64,000 nucleotides of DNA from positions 62,001-126,000 of the forward strand of contig NZ_VSLD01000005.1 of the NCBI RefSeq assembly GCF_008107445.1, in the 5' to 3' direction. Shown here in pieces: positions 17,510-25,521 of this stretch (within the stretch, counting starts at the first letter, position 1; every line of letters begins with the position of its first letter). The notes beneath the pieces were generated by a model that was not told the DNA's origin, did no database searches, and saw nothing but the letters and a program-made list of their open reading frames with translations. Source of the DNA: Arthrobacter echini (GTDB lineage: Bacteria > Actinomycetota > Actinomycetes > Actinomycetales > Micrococcaceae). Both the position numbers and the translations under genes were made by a program.

Positions 17510-18481
17510 TCAGACCTCGAGGAGGATCTTGCCGGTGTGCTCTCCCGCGTCGAAGTAGGTGTGGGCGCGGGCCACCTCGTCCAACGGGAAGACGCGGTCC
17601 ACGAACGGTCGTACCAGCCCTGAGGCGACCCACGGCCACACGCTCTCGCGAACGGCAGCCATGATCGCGGTCTTCTCTGCGACGGGCCGGGATCTCAGCG
17701 TGGTCCCGGCGACGCTCGCCCGCTTGCCCATGAGTGCGGACAGATCGAGTTCGGCCCGTGCGCCGCCCTGCAGTCCGATGACCACGAGGCGCCCACCCGG
17801 GGCGAGAGCCTCGATGTTGCGGGAGAGATACTTGGCGCCGACGACGTCGAGGATCACATCGGCACCCCGGCCAGCGGTCGCCATCGAGAGCTGCTCCACG
17901 AAATCCTGCTCACGGTGGTTGATGAGGGTAGCCACCCCGAGCGAGCGGGCGACGTCGAGCTTCGTGGCGGATCCCGCAGTGACGTGCGGTACCGCGCCCA
18001 GGGCCAGGCTCACCTGGATGGCCATCACCCCGATCCCGCCGGACGCCCCGTGGATCAGGACGTCCTCGCCCCCGGCGAGGCCCGCCTGCAGCACGAGGTT
18101 GGACCATACGGTGGCGGCCGTCTCCGGGAGGCCGGCCGCGTGGAGCAGATCCACGCCGTCGGGAGCCGGGACCACCTGCCCTGCCGGGACGGCGACCTTC
18201 TGCGCATACCCACCCCCGGCCAGGAGGGCGACGACGGCGTCCCCCTCCTGGAAGGAGGAGCCGTTGGCGTCGACGATGCGCCCGGACACCTCCAGCCCCG
18301 GAACAGTCGACGCCCCCGGAGGCGGCGGGTACAGACCCTTGCGCTGCTGCACATCCGCCCGGTTCAGCCCGGCCGCGACGACGTCGATGAGTACCTCACC
18401 GGCCGCCGGGACGGGATCGGCGATGTCCTGGACGGAGAGTGCCTCTGGTCCGCCCGCGCCCTCGATCACCACTGCACGCAT
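17510..18481 (-). CDS. Zinc-independent NAD(P)H quinone oxidoreductase (MDR superfamily)
   Basis: A 323-residue medium-chain reductase of the PIG3/QorA-like branch. The N-terminal GroES-like half carries AAGLNRADVQQRKGLYPPPP, a signature of this branch. The Rossmann half begins at LIHGASGGIGVMAIQVSLAL. No zinc-binding residues are present, as expected. The ATG at 18481 was chosen because GGAGG lies seven bases upstream; an in-frame ATG six codons earlier has a poorer site. It is predicted to reduce quinones or activated carbonyl compounds using NADPH. It stands alone, between the hairpin at 17420 and tRNA-Ser. Confidence 0.9.
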   Translation of the reverse strand: MRAVVIEGAGGPEALSVQDIADPVPAAGEVLIDVVAAGLNRADVQQRKGLYPPPPGASTVPGLEVSGRIVDANGSSFQEGDAVVALLAGGGYAQKVAVPAGQVVPAPDGVDLLHAAGLPETAATVWSNLVLQAGLAGGEDVLIHGASGGIGVMAIQVSLALGAVPHVTAGSATKLDVARSLGVATLINHREQDFVEQLSMATAGRGADVILDVVGAKYLSRNIEALAPGGRLVVIGLQGGARAELDLSALMGKRASVAGTTLRSRPVAEKTAIMAAVRESVWPWVASGLVRPFVDRVFPLDEVARAHTYFDAGEHTGKILLEV

Positions 18482-18542
18482 GTCCGATCCTCCAGTCATA
18501 GGTATTTGGGCGTCCCCCATCCCCCGTGAAACACTGACCGCG

Positions 18543-18630
18543 GGAAGGTTGTCCGAGCGGCCGAAGGAGCTGGTCTTGAAAACCAGTGGGCGGTGACCCC
18601 GTCTCAAGGGTTCGAATCCCTTACCTTCCG
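18543..18630 (+). tRNA. tRNA-Ser (anticodon TGA)
   Basis: Acceptor arms GGAAGGT and ACCTTCC pair perfectly. The anticodon stem-loop CTGGT-CTTGAAA-ACCAG gives anticodon TGA, a long variable arm (class II, as for serine) follows, and the T loop is TTCGAAT. The discriminator is G. The next bases are CCC, so the 3' CCA is not encoded, unlike the other two tRNA-Ser genes in the window. Confidence 0.96.
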
Positions 18631-18635
18631 CCCCT

Positions 18636-18664
18636 GAGGAGGTTCCGCGCTGCGGGACCTCCTC
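18636..18664 (+). terminator. Hairpin terminator after tRNA-Ser(TGA)
   Basis: GAGGAGGTTCCGC pairs with GCGGGACCTCCTC around a 3-base loop with one T-G wobble, 5 bases past the tRNA. No T tract follows. Confidence 0.7.
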
Positions 18665-18886
18665 CTGTGTATCACCCCGACCCCGACCCCGCCTCGCGCC
18701 TCTGCGCTCCCCCGACCGACACCGGCCCTGAAGTGTCGCTTTACCGCCCATGATCTGGTTTGCTTCTCCCGGGGATGGAATGTCACCTGCGTCACATACG
18801 GTGCTCATGCCAGGACGCCCACCCACCAGGGTCGGCGGGCTCTACTCGCGGCTGTCAGCGGCCATGGTCAAGGAGAAGTCGAACGG

Positions 18887-21800
18887 ATGATCAATTCGTC
18901 ATGGAGGGGAGCGCTCGGTGCGGCGCTGTCGGTAGGGCTGATCGCCTCACCGATGATCGCACTGCCGGCCAACGCGGTCGAGGCACCATCGGTCACGGCA
19001 GCCGTCGCGTCGGACGGCGTCGTCATCAACGAGGTGTTCGTCACGGGCGGCTCCGTGGGGACACCGTTCACCAATAAGTTCGTGGAGCTCTACAACCCGA
19101 CCGATGCCCCGGTCAGCCTCGACGGCTGGTCGCTGCAGTACCGGGCGCCGGGATCGACCACCACGGCTCCGACTCCGTTCGCCCTCAAGGGCACCATTGC
19201 GGCCAAGGGATACTTCCTCGTCCAGGGCTCGTCGAATGCCGCGAACGGCACGGCCCTGCCCACACCCGATCTCGTCACGGGCTTCAATCCCGGAGCCGGC
19301 GGCGGCGTCGTCGTGCTCTCGAACCAGGCCGGAACCGTCGGTGTCCTGCCCGCCGGCGACACCACCGGCGTCCCCGGGGCGGTCGACGTCCTTGGTTACG
19401 GTGCCGCGACGTCCTTCGAGCAGGCCGCGTCGGCAGCGCCGGGCTCGGGCAACCCGAGGTCCTCCGCCCGCACCGGCTTCTCGGACACGAACAACAACAG
19501 CGTGGACTTCACCCTCCAGGACGCCACACCGACGAACGCCCAGGGAACCGGGACACCCCCAGGACCGACGCCGACGCCCACGCCCACGGCACCTCCCGCT
19601 CCCGGCACTGTCGTCCCCATCCGCGACATCCAGGGCACGGGAACGGCGACTCCGCTGGCCGGCCAGAACGTCACCACTCGCGGCAGGGTGACGGCCGCCT
19701 ACCCCACCGGAGGGTTCGACGGCTTCTACCTGCAGACCGCCGGCTCGGCCGCGACAGCCGACCAGGGCGCCTCCGACGCGATCTTCGTCTACTCACCGGC
19801 CACCGTGGGCGAAGTCACCGTCGGTGACTTCGTCGAGGTGACCGGGGTGGCCGGAGAAATCTTCGGCCTGACCCAGCTCACCGTCGCCGCCGGCGGCACC
19901 GTGAAGCTCACCGAAGCGGCCGAGGAGGTGAAGGCCTCCGGGATCGCACTGCCTGCAACCGAGCAGGCCCGCGAAGCGGTCGAGGGCATGCTCTTCGAGC
20001 CGTCCGGGAACTTCACCGTCAGCGACAACTACTCGCTCAACCAGTACGGCGAGCTGACCCTCGCCTCCGGGAGCTCGGTGCTGGTGCAGCCCACGGACAT
20101 CGCAGCACCGGGCACGCCCGAGAATGCCGCCGTCGCCGCCGACAACGCCGCCAGGAGCATCAGGCTCGACGACGGCGCCAGCACGAACTTCCTCAGCAAC
20201 GCCAACCGCGGCAAGGTGCTGCCCTACCTCACCACGGACCAGCCGGTCCGCGTGGGCTACAGTGCCGACTTCGTCTCGCCGGTGGTCATGGACTACCGCA
20301 ACAACTCGTGGAAGTTCCAGCCGCTGGCCGAGCTCGACGGCGCAGCACCCGGCGAGGTCCAGCCGGTCGGCTTCTCCGGGGAGCGGCCCACCGCTCCCGC
20401 CGAGGTGGGCGGCACGCTGTCGATCGCCTCGTTCAACGTGCTGAACTACTTCGCCACCACCGGTGAGGAGCTCACCGGCTGCACCTACAACACCGACCGT
20501 GCCGGTAACCCCATCACCGTCAACCGGGGCTGCGCTGCCCGCGGTGCGGCGAACCAGGAGAACCTCGAGCGGCAGGAGGCGAAGATCGTCTCCGCGATCA
20601 ACACCCTCGGCGCCGATGTGGTCACCCTCATGGAGGTCGAGAACTCGGCCGCGCTCGGCAAGGATCGCGACTTCGCCCTGAAGACCCTCGTGGAGGCGCT
20701 CAACGAGGAGGCTCCGGGAACCTGGGACTACGTCCGTTCCCCCGCGGCGCTTCCTACGGACGAGGACGTCATCCGCACGGCCATGATCTATCGCACGGCC
20801 GCGGCGGAGCCGGTCGGGGAGTCGGTCATCCTCGACGACGACGTCGCGTTCTCCAATGCCCGCAAGCCCCTCGCCCAGGCGTTCAAGCCGGTGGGCGGCT
20901 CCGAGGACGAGGTCTTCCTCGCGATCGTGAACCACTTCAAGTCCAAGGGCTCGGGGCCCAGTTCCGGCCCGGACGCCGACTCCGGCGACGGGCAGGGCGC
21001 CTGGAACGCAGCCAGGGTGGCCCAGGCCGAAGCTCTTGCCGCCTTCGTGGACGAGGCCCGGACCACGGCGAAGACGGACCGGGTGTTCCTCACCGGCGAC
21101 TTCAACTCCTACACGCAGGAGGATCCCATGCGGGTCCTCTACGACGCGGGGTACGTCAACCAGGGTCCGGACGACTCGTTCTCATACGTGTTCTCGGGCC
21201 TGAGCGGCTCGCTCGACCACGTTCTCGCCTCGCCGGCGGCGAACGCCACCGTCACGGGCGTGGACACGTGGAACATCAACTCCGCCGAATCGGTGGCCCT
21301 CGAGTACAGCCGGTACAACAGCAACGTCACCGACTACTACGCCGCTGATCCCTACCGTGCCAGTGATCACGACCCCGTGATCGTGGGGACGGATCCTGCC
21401 TTCGGTGCCGGTTCCGGTGCGGGTACCACCGAGGTCAATCTGCTGAACATCAACGATTTCCACGGACGGATCGACAAGAACACGGTGCGGTTCGCGGGGA
21501 CCGTGGAGCAGTTGCGCGCGGAGTACGGAGAGGGTGACACCGCCTTCCTGTCGGCCGGCGACAACATCGGCGCCTCCCTGTTCGCCTCCTCCCTGCAGGA
21601 TGACGAGCCGACGATCGACGTGCTCAACGCACTCGACCTGCGCGCCTCGGCCACGGGCAACCACGAGTTCGACAAGGGCATCGACGATCTCAGCGGTCGC
21701 GTCACCGATTCGGCCGACTACGACTACCTCGGCGCGAATGTCTACGCCAAGGGCACCGAGGATCCGCTGCTCGAGGAGTACAGCATCATCACGGTCGGCG

Positions 21801-23380
21801 GGATCGACGTCGCGGTGATCGGTGTGGTCACCGAGGAGACGGCAACGCTCGTCACCCCCGGAGGCATCGAGAACGTCGACTTCGGCAATCCCGTGGAGGC
21901 CGTCAACCGCGTCGCCGCGGAGATCGAGGAGCAGGATCTCGCCGATGTCATCGTCGCCGAGTTCCACGAGGGCGCCGGCGACGGCGTCGTCGAGGGTGCG
22001 ACCATCGAGGAGGAGATCGCTGCCGGCGGCGCCTTCGCGGAGATCGTCACGGAGACCTCGCCGCTGGTGGACGCCATCTTCACCGGGCACACGCACAAGC
22101 AGTACGCATGGGACGGCCCCGTGCCGGGTGCAGCGGGTGAGACCAGGCCCATCCTGCAGACCGGGTCCTACGGCGAATTCGTCGGTCAGGTCACGCTGAC
22201 CGTCGACACCGCGACGGGCGACGTCGATTCCTACACCGCACGAAATGTCGCCCGGACGACCGCCGAGGATGCGGCACTCGTCGCCTCCTACCCGCGGGTG
22301 GCCGAGGTGAAGGGCATCGTCGACGCGGCGCTGGCCGAAGCAGCGGTCATCGGGGAGCAGCCCGTCGGTTCGGTCACGGCGGACATCACCACCGCCTTCA
22401 CCGGGACCGCCCGCGACGACCGCAGCTCGGAATCCACACTGGGCAACCTCGTGGCCGATTCGCTGCGGGCCAGCCTCTCCTCCGCCGAGCGGGGAGGCGC
22501 GCAGATCGGCGTCGTCAATCCGGGTGGGCTCCGCAACGAGCTCTACTACGCACCCGACGGTGTGGTGACCTTCGCCGAGGCCAATGCCGTGCTCCCGTTC
22601 GTCAACGACCTGTGGACCACCACCCTGACCGGCGCACAGTTCAAGGCGATGCTGGAACAGCAGTGGCAGCCGGACGGGAGCTCGCGGTCGTTCCTCGCCC
22701 TGGGCCTGTCGGAGAACGTGAGCGTCACGTACGACCCGGCCCTCGAACGGGGAGCGCGGATCACCTCCGTCCTGATCGACGGCGAGTTCCTCGACCCGGC
22801 CAAGGAGTACCGGATCGGCACCTTCAGCTTCCTGGCACAGGGTGGTGACAACTTCACGGTCTTCCGTGAGGGCACCGACACCCGTGAATCCGGGCTGGTG
22901 GACCGCGACGCCTGGATCGACTACATCGGAGCCAACAGCCCGCTGTCGCCGTCCTTCGATCGCCGCAGCGTCCAGGTGCAGGGCGCGCCGGCCACCGTGA
23001 AGGCGGGCACGGATGTGTCCTTCACGGTGTCGAAGCTGGATCTCACCTCCCTCGGGAGCCCCGCCAACACCACGCTGGCGGCCAGTTTCGTGGCGGTCGG
23101 CGGGACGGCCACCCCGCTCGGTTCGGTCCCCGTCTCGAACGGTAGCGCCACCGTGAATCTGAGGATTCCGACGACGCTGAGCGGCCAGGGCCGGATCGTG
23201 CTGACCGCTGCGCCGAGTGCCACGACGGTGACCCTGCCGGTCACCATCGAGAGTTCGACGACCCAGCCGCCGAAGCCCTCCTGCGTGAAGCCCAAGCCGC
23301 CCACGCAGGCCTGGAACATCGGGGGCTGGATCCGCTACGCGGTGCAGCTCGTCAACTACTACCGCTGCCTCATCCGGTAG
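18887..23380 (+). CDS. Secreted ExeM/NucH-type nuclease fused to 5'-nucleotidase
   Basis: A 1,497-residue exported multidomain enzyme. A signal peptide occupies about residues 1-31 (ALSVGLIASPMIALPANA). Next are a lamin-tail-like domain (about 40-160), a Thr-Pro linker near 225-240, an OB-like region (240-350) and an endonuclease/exonuclease/phosphatase domain (about 510-835; ASFNVLNYF, LMEVEN, LTGDFNSY, ASDHDPV). A metallophosphatase domain follows (850-1100; NINDFHGR, SAGDNIG, TGNHEFDKG, GHTHKQ), then a 5'-nucleotidase substrate-binding domain (to about 1370; NPGGLRNELYY). An Ig-like region and a basic tail with two cysteines end the protein; there is no LPXTG anchor. It should degrade extracellular DNA to nucleotides and dephosphorylate them, a phosphate- and nucleoside-scavenging role (inference). 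GGAG precedes the ATG. Confidence 0.92.
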   Translation: MINSSWRGALGAALSVGLIASPMIALPANAVEAPSVTAAVASDGVVINEVFVTGGSVGTPFTNKFVELYNPTDAPVSLDGWSLQYRAPGSTTTAPTPFALKGTIAAKGYFLVQGSSNAANGTALPTPDLVTGFNPGAGGGVVVLSNQAGTVGVLPAGDTTGVPGAVDVLGYGAATSFEQAASAAPGSGNPRSSARTGFSDTNNNSVDFTLQDATPTNAQGTGTPPGPTPTPTPTAPPAPGTVVPIRDIQGTGTATPLAGQNVTTRGRVTAAYPTGGFDGFYLQTAGSAATADQGASDAIFVYSPATVGEVTVGDFVEVTGVAGEIFGLTQLTVAAGGTVKLTEAAEEVKASGIALPATEQAREAVEGMLFEPSGNFTVSDNYSLNQYGELTLASGSSVLVQPTDIAAPGTPENAAVAADNAARSIRLDDGASTNFLSNANRGKVLPYLTTDQPVRVGYSADFVSPVVMDYRNNSWKFQPLAELDGAAPGEVQPVGFSGERPTAPAEVGGTLSIASFNVLNYFATTGEELTGCTYNTDRAGNPITVNRGCAARGAANQENLERQEAKIVSAINTLGADVVTLMEVENSAALGKDRDFALKTLVEALNEEAPGTWDYVRSPAALPTDEDVIRTAMIYRTAAAEPVGESVILDDDVAFSNARKPLAQAFKPVGGSEDEVFLAIVNHFKSKGSGPSSGPDADSGDGQGAWNAARVAQAEALAAFVDEARTTAKTDRVFLTGDFNSYTQEDPMRVLYDAGYVNQGPDDSFSYVFSGLSGSLDHVLASPAANATVTGVDTWNINSAESVALEYSRYNSNVTDYYAADPYRASDHDPVIVGTDPAFGAGSGAGTTEVNLLNINDFHGRIDKNTVRFAGTVEQLRAEYGEGDTAFLSAGDNIGASLFASSLQDDEPTIDVLNALDLRASATGNHEFDKGIDDLSGRVTDSADYDYLGANVYAKGTEDPLLEEYSIITVGGIDVAVIGVVTEETATLVTPGGIENVDFGNPVEAVNRVAAEIEEQDLADVIVAEFHEGAGDGVVEGATIEEEIAAGGAFAEIVTETSPLVDAIFTGHTHKQYAWDGPVPGAAGETRPILQTGSYGEFVGQVTLTVDTATGDVDSYTARNVARTTAEDAALVASYPRVAEVKGIVDAALAEAAVIGEQPVGSVTADITTAFTGTARDDRSSESTLGNLVADSLRASLSSAERGGAQIGVVNPGGLRNELYYAPDGVVTFAEANAVLPFVNDLWTTTLTGAQFKAMLEQQWQPDGSSRSFLALGLSENVSVTYDPALERGARITSVLIDGEFLDPAKEYRIGTFSFLAQGGDNFTVFREGTDTRESGLVDRDAWIDYIGANSPLSPSFDRRSVQVQGAPATVKAGTDVSFTVSKLDLTSLGSPANTTLAASFVAVGGTATPLGSVPVSNGSATVNLRIPTTLSGQGRIVLTAAPSATTVTLPVTIESSTTQPPKPSCVKPKPPTQAWNIGGWIRYAVQLVNYYRCLIR

Positions 23381-23411
23381 TAGCCGGTCCGGGGTCACCC
23401 GGCAGCACCTG

Positions 23412-23454
23412 ATCACGGAGGGCCCCCACCGCTGCGGTGGGGGCCCTCCGTGAT
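23412..23454. terminator. Long bidirectional hairpin terminator
   Basis: A 20-bp perfect stem (ATCACGGAGGGCCCCCACCG and its complement, 3-base loop) lies between the converging nuclease and FAD-protein genes. Its core GGGCCCCC is similar to other hairpins in this window. Confidence 0.85.
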
Positions 23455-23476
23455 GATGCGGTGCTTCTTCGCAGTG

Positions 23477-25429
23477 TCAGCTGCAGTCCGCGCTCTCGTC
23501 GCGCCGGAGGATCGCTCCGGCGATACGGTCGGCATCGAGCAGTGTCCGGCCGCCGGCGGCCGGGGCCGCCCCGGCCTCGGCGGCGATCGCCGTACCCCAC
23601 TGGACGGAGGCCAGCTGGAGTCCGATCACGAACAGGGAGTGCTGCACGGCCCCGCTCCGGTCACGGGCCCGGTAGGGCGGTGCCGTCACGTCGAGTCCGC
23701 CGGACGCCACCGGGACCCCGTCGTCGGCCATGAAGACCCTGGGCCTGACCAGGCCCTGGTCGAGGAGCGAGAGCATGAGCGGCGACGCGCTCGACGCGAC
23801 CCGGTTGGCGGGCATCATCGCCTCCACGAGCCACCGCGCCGAGAACGACTCGCCGTCGACCCACGGCGAGGAGGCGCGGAAGAGACCCTCGTCCCGGTCG
23901 ACGCCGAAGCCAGGATCGGGGCCCACGAAGTGGACGATCCCCGCCCGTACCAGCGCCGCAAGCTGCGCGATCCTGACCGGCGGCGGACCGCTGGCGAGCC
24001 CCTCGACCAGAGGCTCGAACCATCCCTGCAGCTCCGCGTCCCAGGACGCGGCCGAGAGTCCGCCGTCCGCGACGGCCTGCTTGATGACGGCGCGGCCGGC
24101 GTTCAGGGCGCCGATCATCATCTTCAGGGGATCGTCCTCGCCCCTCGCCGATCCCTCGGCGTCGGCGTCGAGGTGCTCGAGGACCGCCGCCGTGAACTCC
24201 CCGCCCGCGAAGTGCCGGCCAGCGAACGGGCGGGCCAGGGACGGGATCGAGATCCGGTGCTCCTCCGGCACGCAGCGTTCGACGGCATCCCGGACGGCGG
24301 CGGACCAGGCCGGCCCCTCGATCGCGAGGCTGTCGTCGAGTTCCCGCAGGAAGGCGTCCACCGATCCGTCGATCAGGTGGGGCGCGGTCCGGGCGAGTGT
24401 GGAGTAGTAGGCCCAGAGCGCATCGCGGTGGAGCAGCGGCCAGATGTCATGGTCGAAGCCCGCCTGGATGCCCGAACGCGCGAACGCCAGGACGCGGTCG
24501 ATGGTGCAGAACCGCAGGGCGACGCTGCGGGGCAGATACGTCTCGAGGGCGGCCTTCGCCCGGTAGGGGATGCCCCGACGCGAGGCAGCGACGAGGCGGG
24601 GTTCCCGGCCGGAAGGCGTGTACTCGAGGCGCGAGCCGCCTACGCCCTCGAAGCGGCCACCCCTCCCCTGCGTGAGGGCGATCATCGCGTCGAAGAAATT
24701 CAGCCCGAGACCGCGGAACAGCACGGGCTCGTCCTCCGGCAGATCGTCCCAGCAGACATCGCCGGGGACGGCGGGCGGGCGGTATTGCAGGGAATGGTGG
24801 ACCGCTGCGTCGTGCAGCCTCTCCTGCTCCGGGGTCAGGACCGCGGGGAGATGGCCGAGCGCCAGCACGACGTCGTCGGCATCCAGCCGCGAGTCGTCGT
24901 CGAGCGTGACCCGCCACCGCAGGGCCGCCTTCCCGCCGTCCGCGCGGCGCAGACCGATGGCTTCCCTCCGATGGTGCACCACCGTCAGCCCGGGGGGTGC
25001 CATGCGGACCACCTCGGCGAACATCCAGGAGAGATAGCGCCCGTAGAGGGCTCTGCTCGGGAAGCCGCTGGAGGTGAGTGCGGCGCACTCACGGCGATCG
25101 ACGTCGTCGACCAGCACGTGGCCGTCGGCGGCGCGGCGCCGCCACTCGTCGAAGGACAGCGCGAGGGGTGGGGCCGCGAGCGCGGCGGAGGGTGCCCCGA
25201 CGGGCACCACCGTGGGGTAGAGGCACGGCGTGTTCATGAGGAAGAGCCTCGACTGATCCGTCCGCCAGATGTGGCCCGCGCCGGGTTCGTGCGGTTCGAT
25301 GACGTGGATCGCCAGCGCCGGAGCGTCGCTCCCGAGCTCCCGGCTCCCCGCGATCAGGCGTTCCACGAAGGAGGTGCCGCGGGGTCCCCCGCCGATGACG
25401 ACCACCTGCCGCTGACCCTGGTTCTCCAC
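23477..25429 (-). CDS. FAD/NAD(P)-binding protein (NAD_binding_9-like)
   Basis: A 650-residue protein with an N-terminal dinucleotide-binding motif VVVIGGGPRGTSFVERL (residues 9-25), then EPHEPGAGHIWRTDQ and a long body including VVLALGHLPA and GLGLNFFDAMIALTQGRG. This pattern fits the large FAD/NAD(P)-binding proteins common in actinobacteria, usually unassigned to a reaction. Some relatives are annotated as monooxygenase-like or adenylate-binding proteins, but no substrate can be inferred. The start is GTG (VENQGQRQ); AGGTGGAG surrounds it, so the ribosome site is weak and close. No signal peptide or membrane segment is seen. Confidence 0.8.
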   Translation of the reverse strand: MENQGQRQVVVIGGGPRGTSFVERLIAGSRELGSDAPALAIHVIEPHEPGAGHIWRTDQSRLFLMNTPCLYPTVVPVGAPSAALAAPPLALSFDEWRRRAADGHVLVDDVDRRECAALTSSGFPSRALYGRYLSWMFAEVVRMAPPGLTVVHHRREAIGLRRADGGKAALRWRVTLDDDSRLDADDVVLALGHLPAVLTPEQERLHDAAVHHSLQYRPPAVPGDVCWDDLPEDEPVLFRGLGLNFFDAMIALTQGRGGRFEGVGGSRLEYTPSGREPRLVAASRRGIPYRAKAALETYLPRSVALRFCTIDRVLAFARSGIQAGFDHDIWPLLHRDALWAYYSTLARTAPHLIDGSVDAFLRELDDSLAIEGPAWSAAVRDAVERCVPEEHRISIPSLARPFAGRHFAGGEFTAAVLEHLDADAEGSARGEDDPLKMMIGALNAGRAVIKQAVADGGLSAASWDAELQGWFEPLVEGLASGPPPVRIAQLAALVRAGIVHFVGPDPGFGVDRDEGLFRASSPWVDGESFSARWLVEAMMPANRVASSASPLMLSLLDQGLVRPRVFMADDGVPVASGGLDVTAPPYRARDRSGAVQHSLFVIGLQLASVQWGTAIAAEAGAAPAAGGRTLLDADRIAGAILRRDESADCS

Positions 25430-25521
25430 CTGTCAAGAGTAACGAACCCCGCCCCTCCGGCTGTGCGGACGGGCTCCGTGGTGGTCCGCTGCGCTCCCGG
25501 AGCCCTGCATAGGATGGGTCC

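Noticed and set aside
18775-18815. Possible PHO-box-like direct repeats (GTCACCTGC, GTCACATAC) upstream of the nuclease
   Set aside because: The repeat spacing is 9 bases rather than the 11 expected of PHO boxes and the match is short; phosphate control remains only a guess.
21182-23416. 744-codon minus-strand open frame across the nuclease gene
   Set aside because: It is a shadow of the nuclease/nucleotidase coding sequence; no motifs, no ribosome site, and it crosses the terminator.
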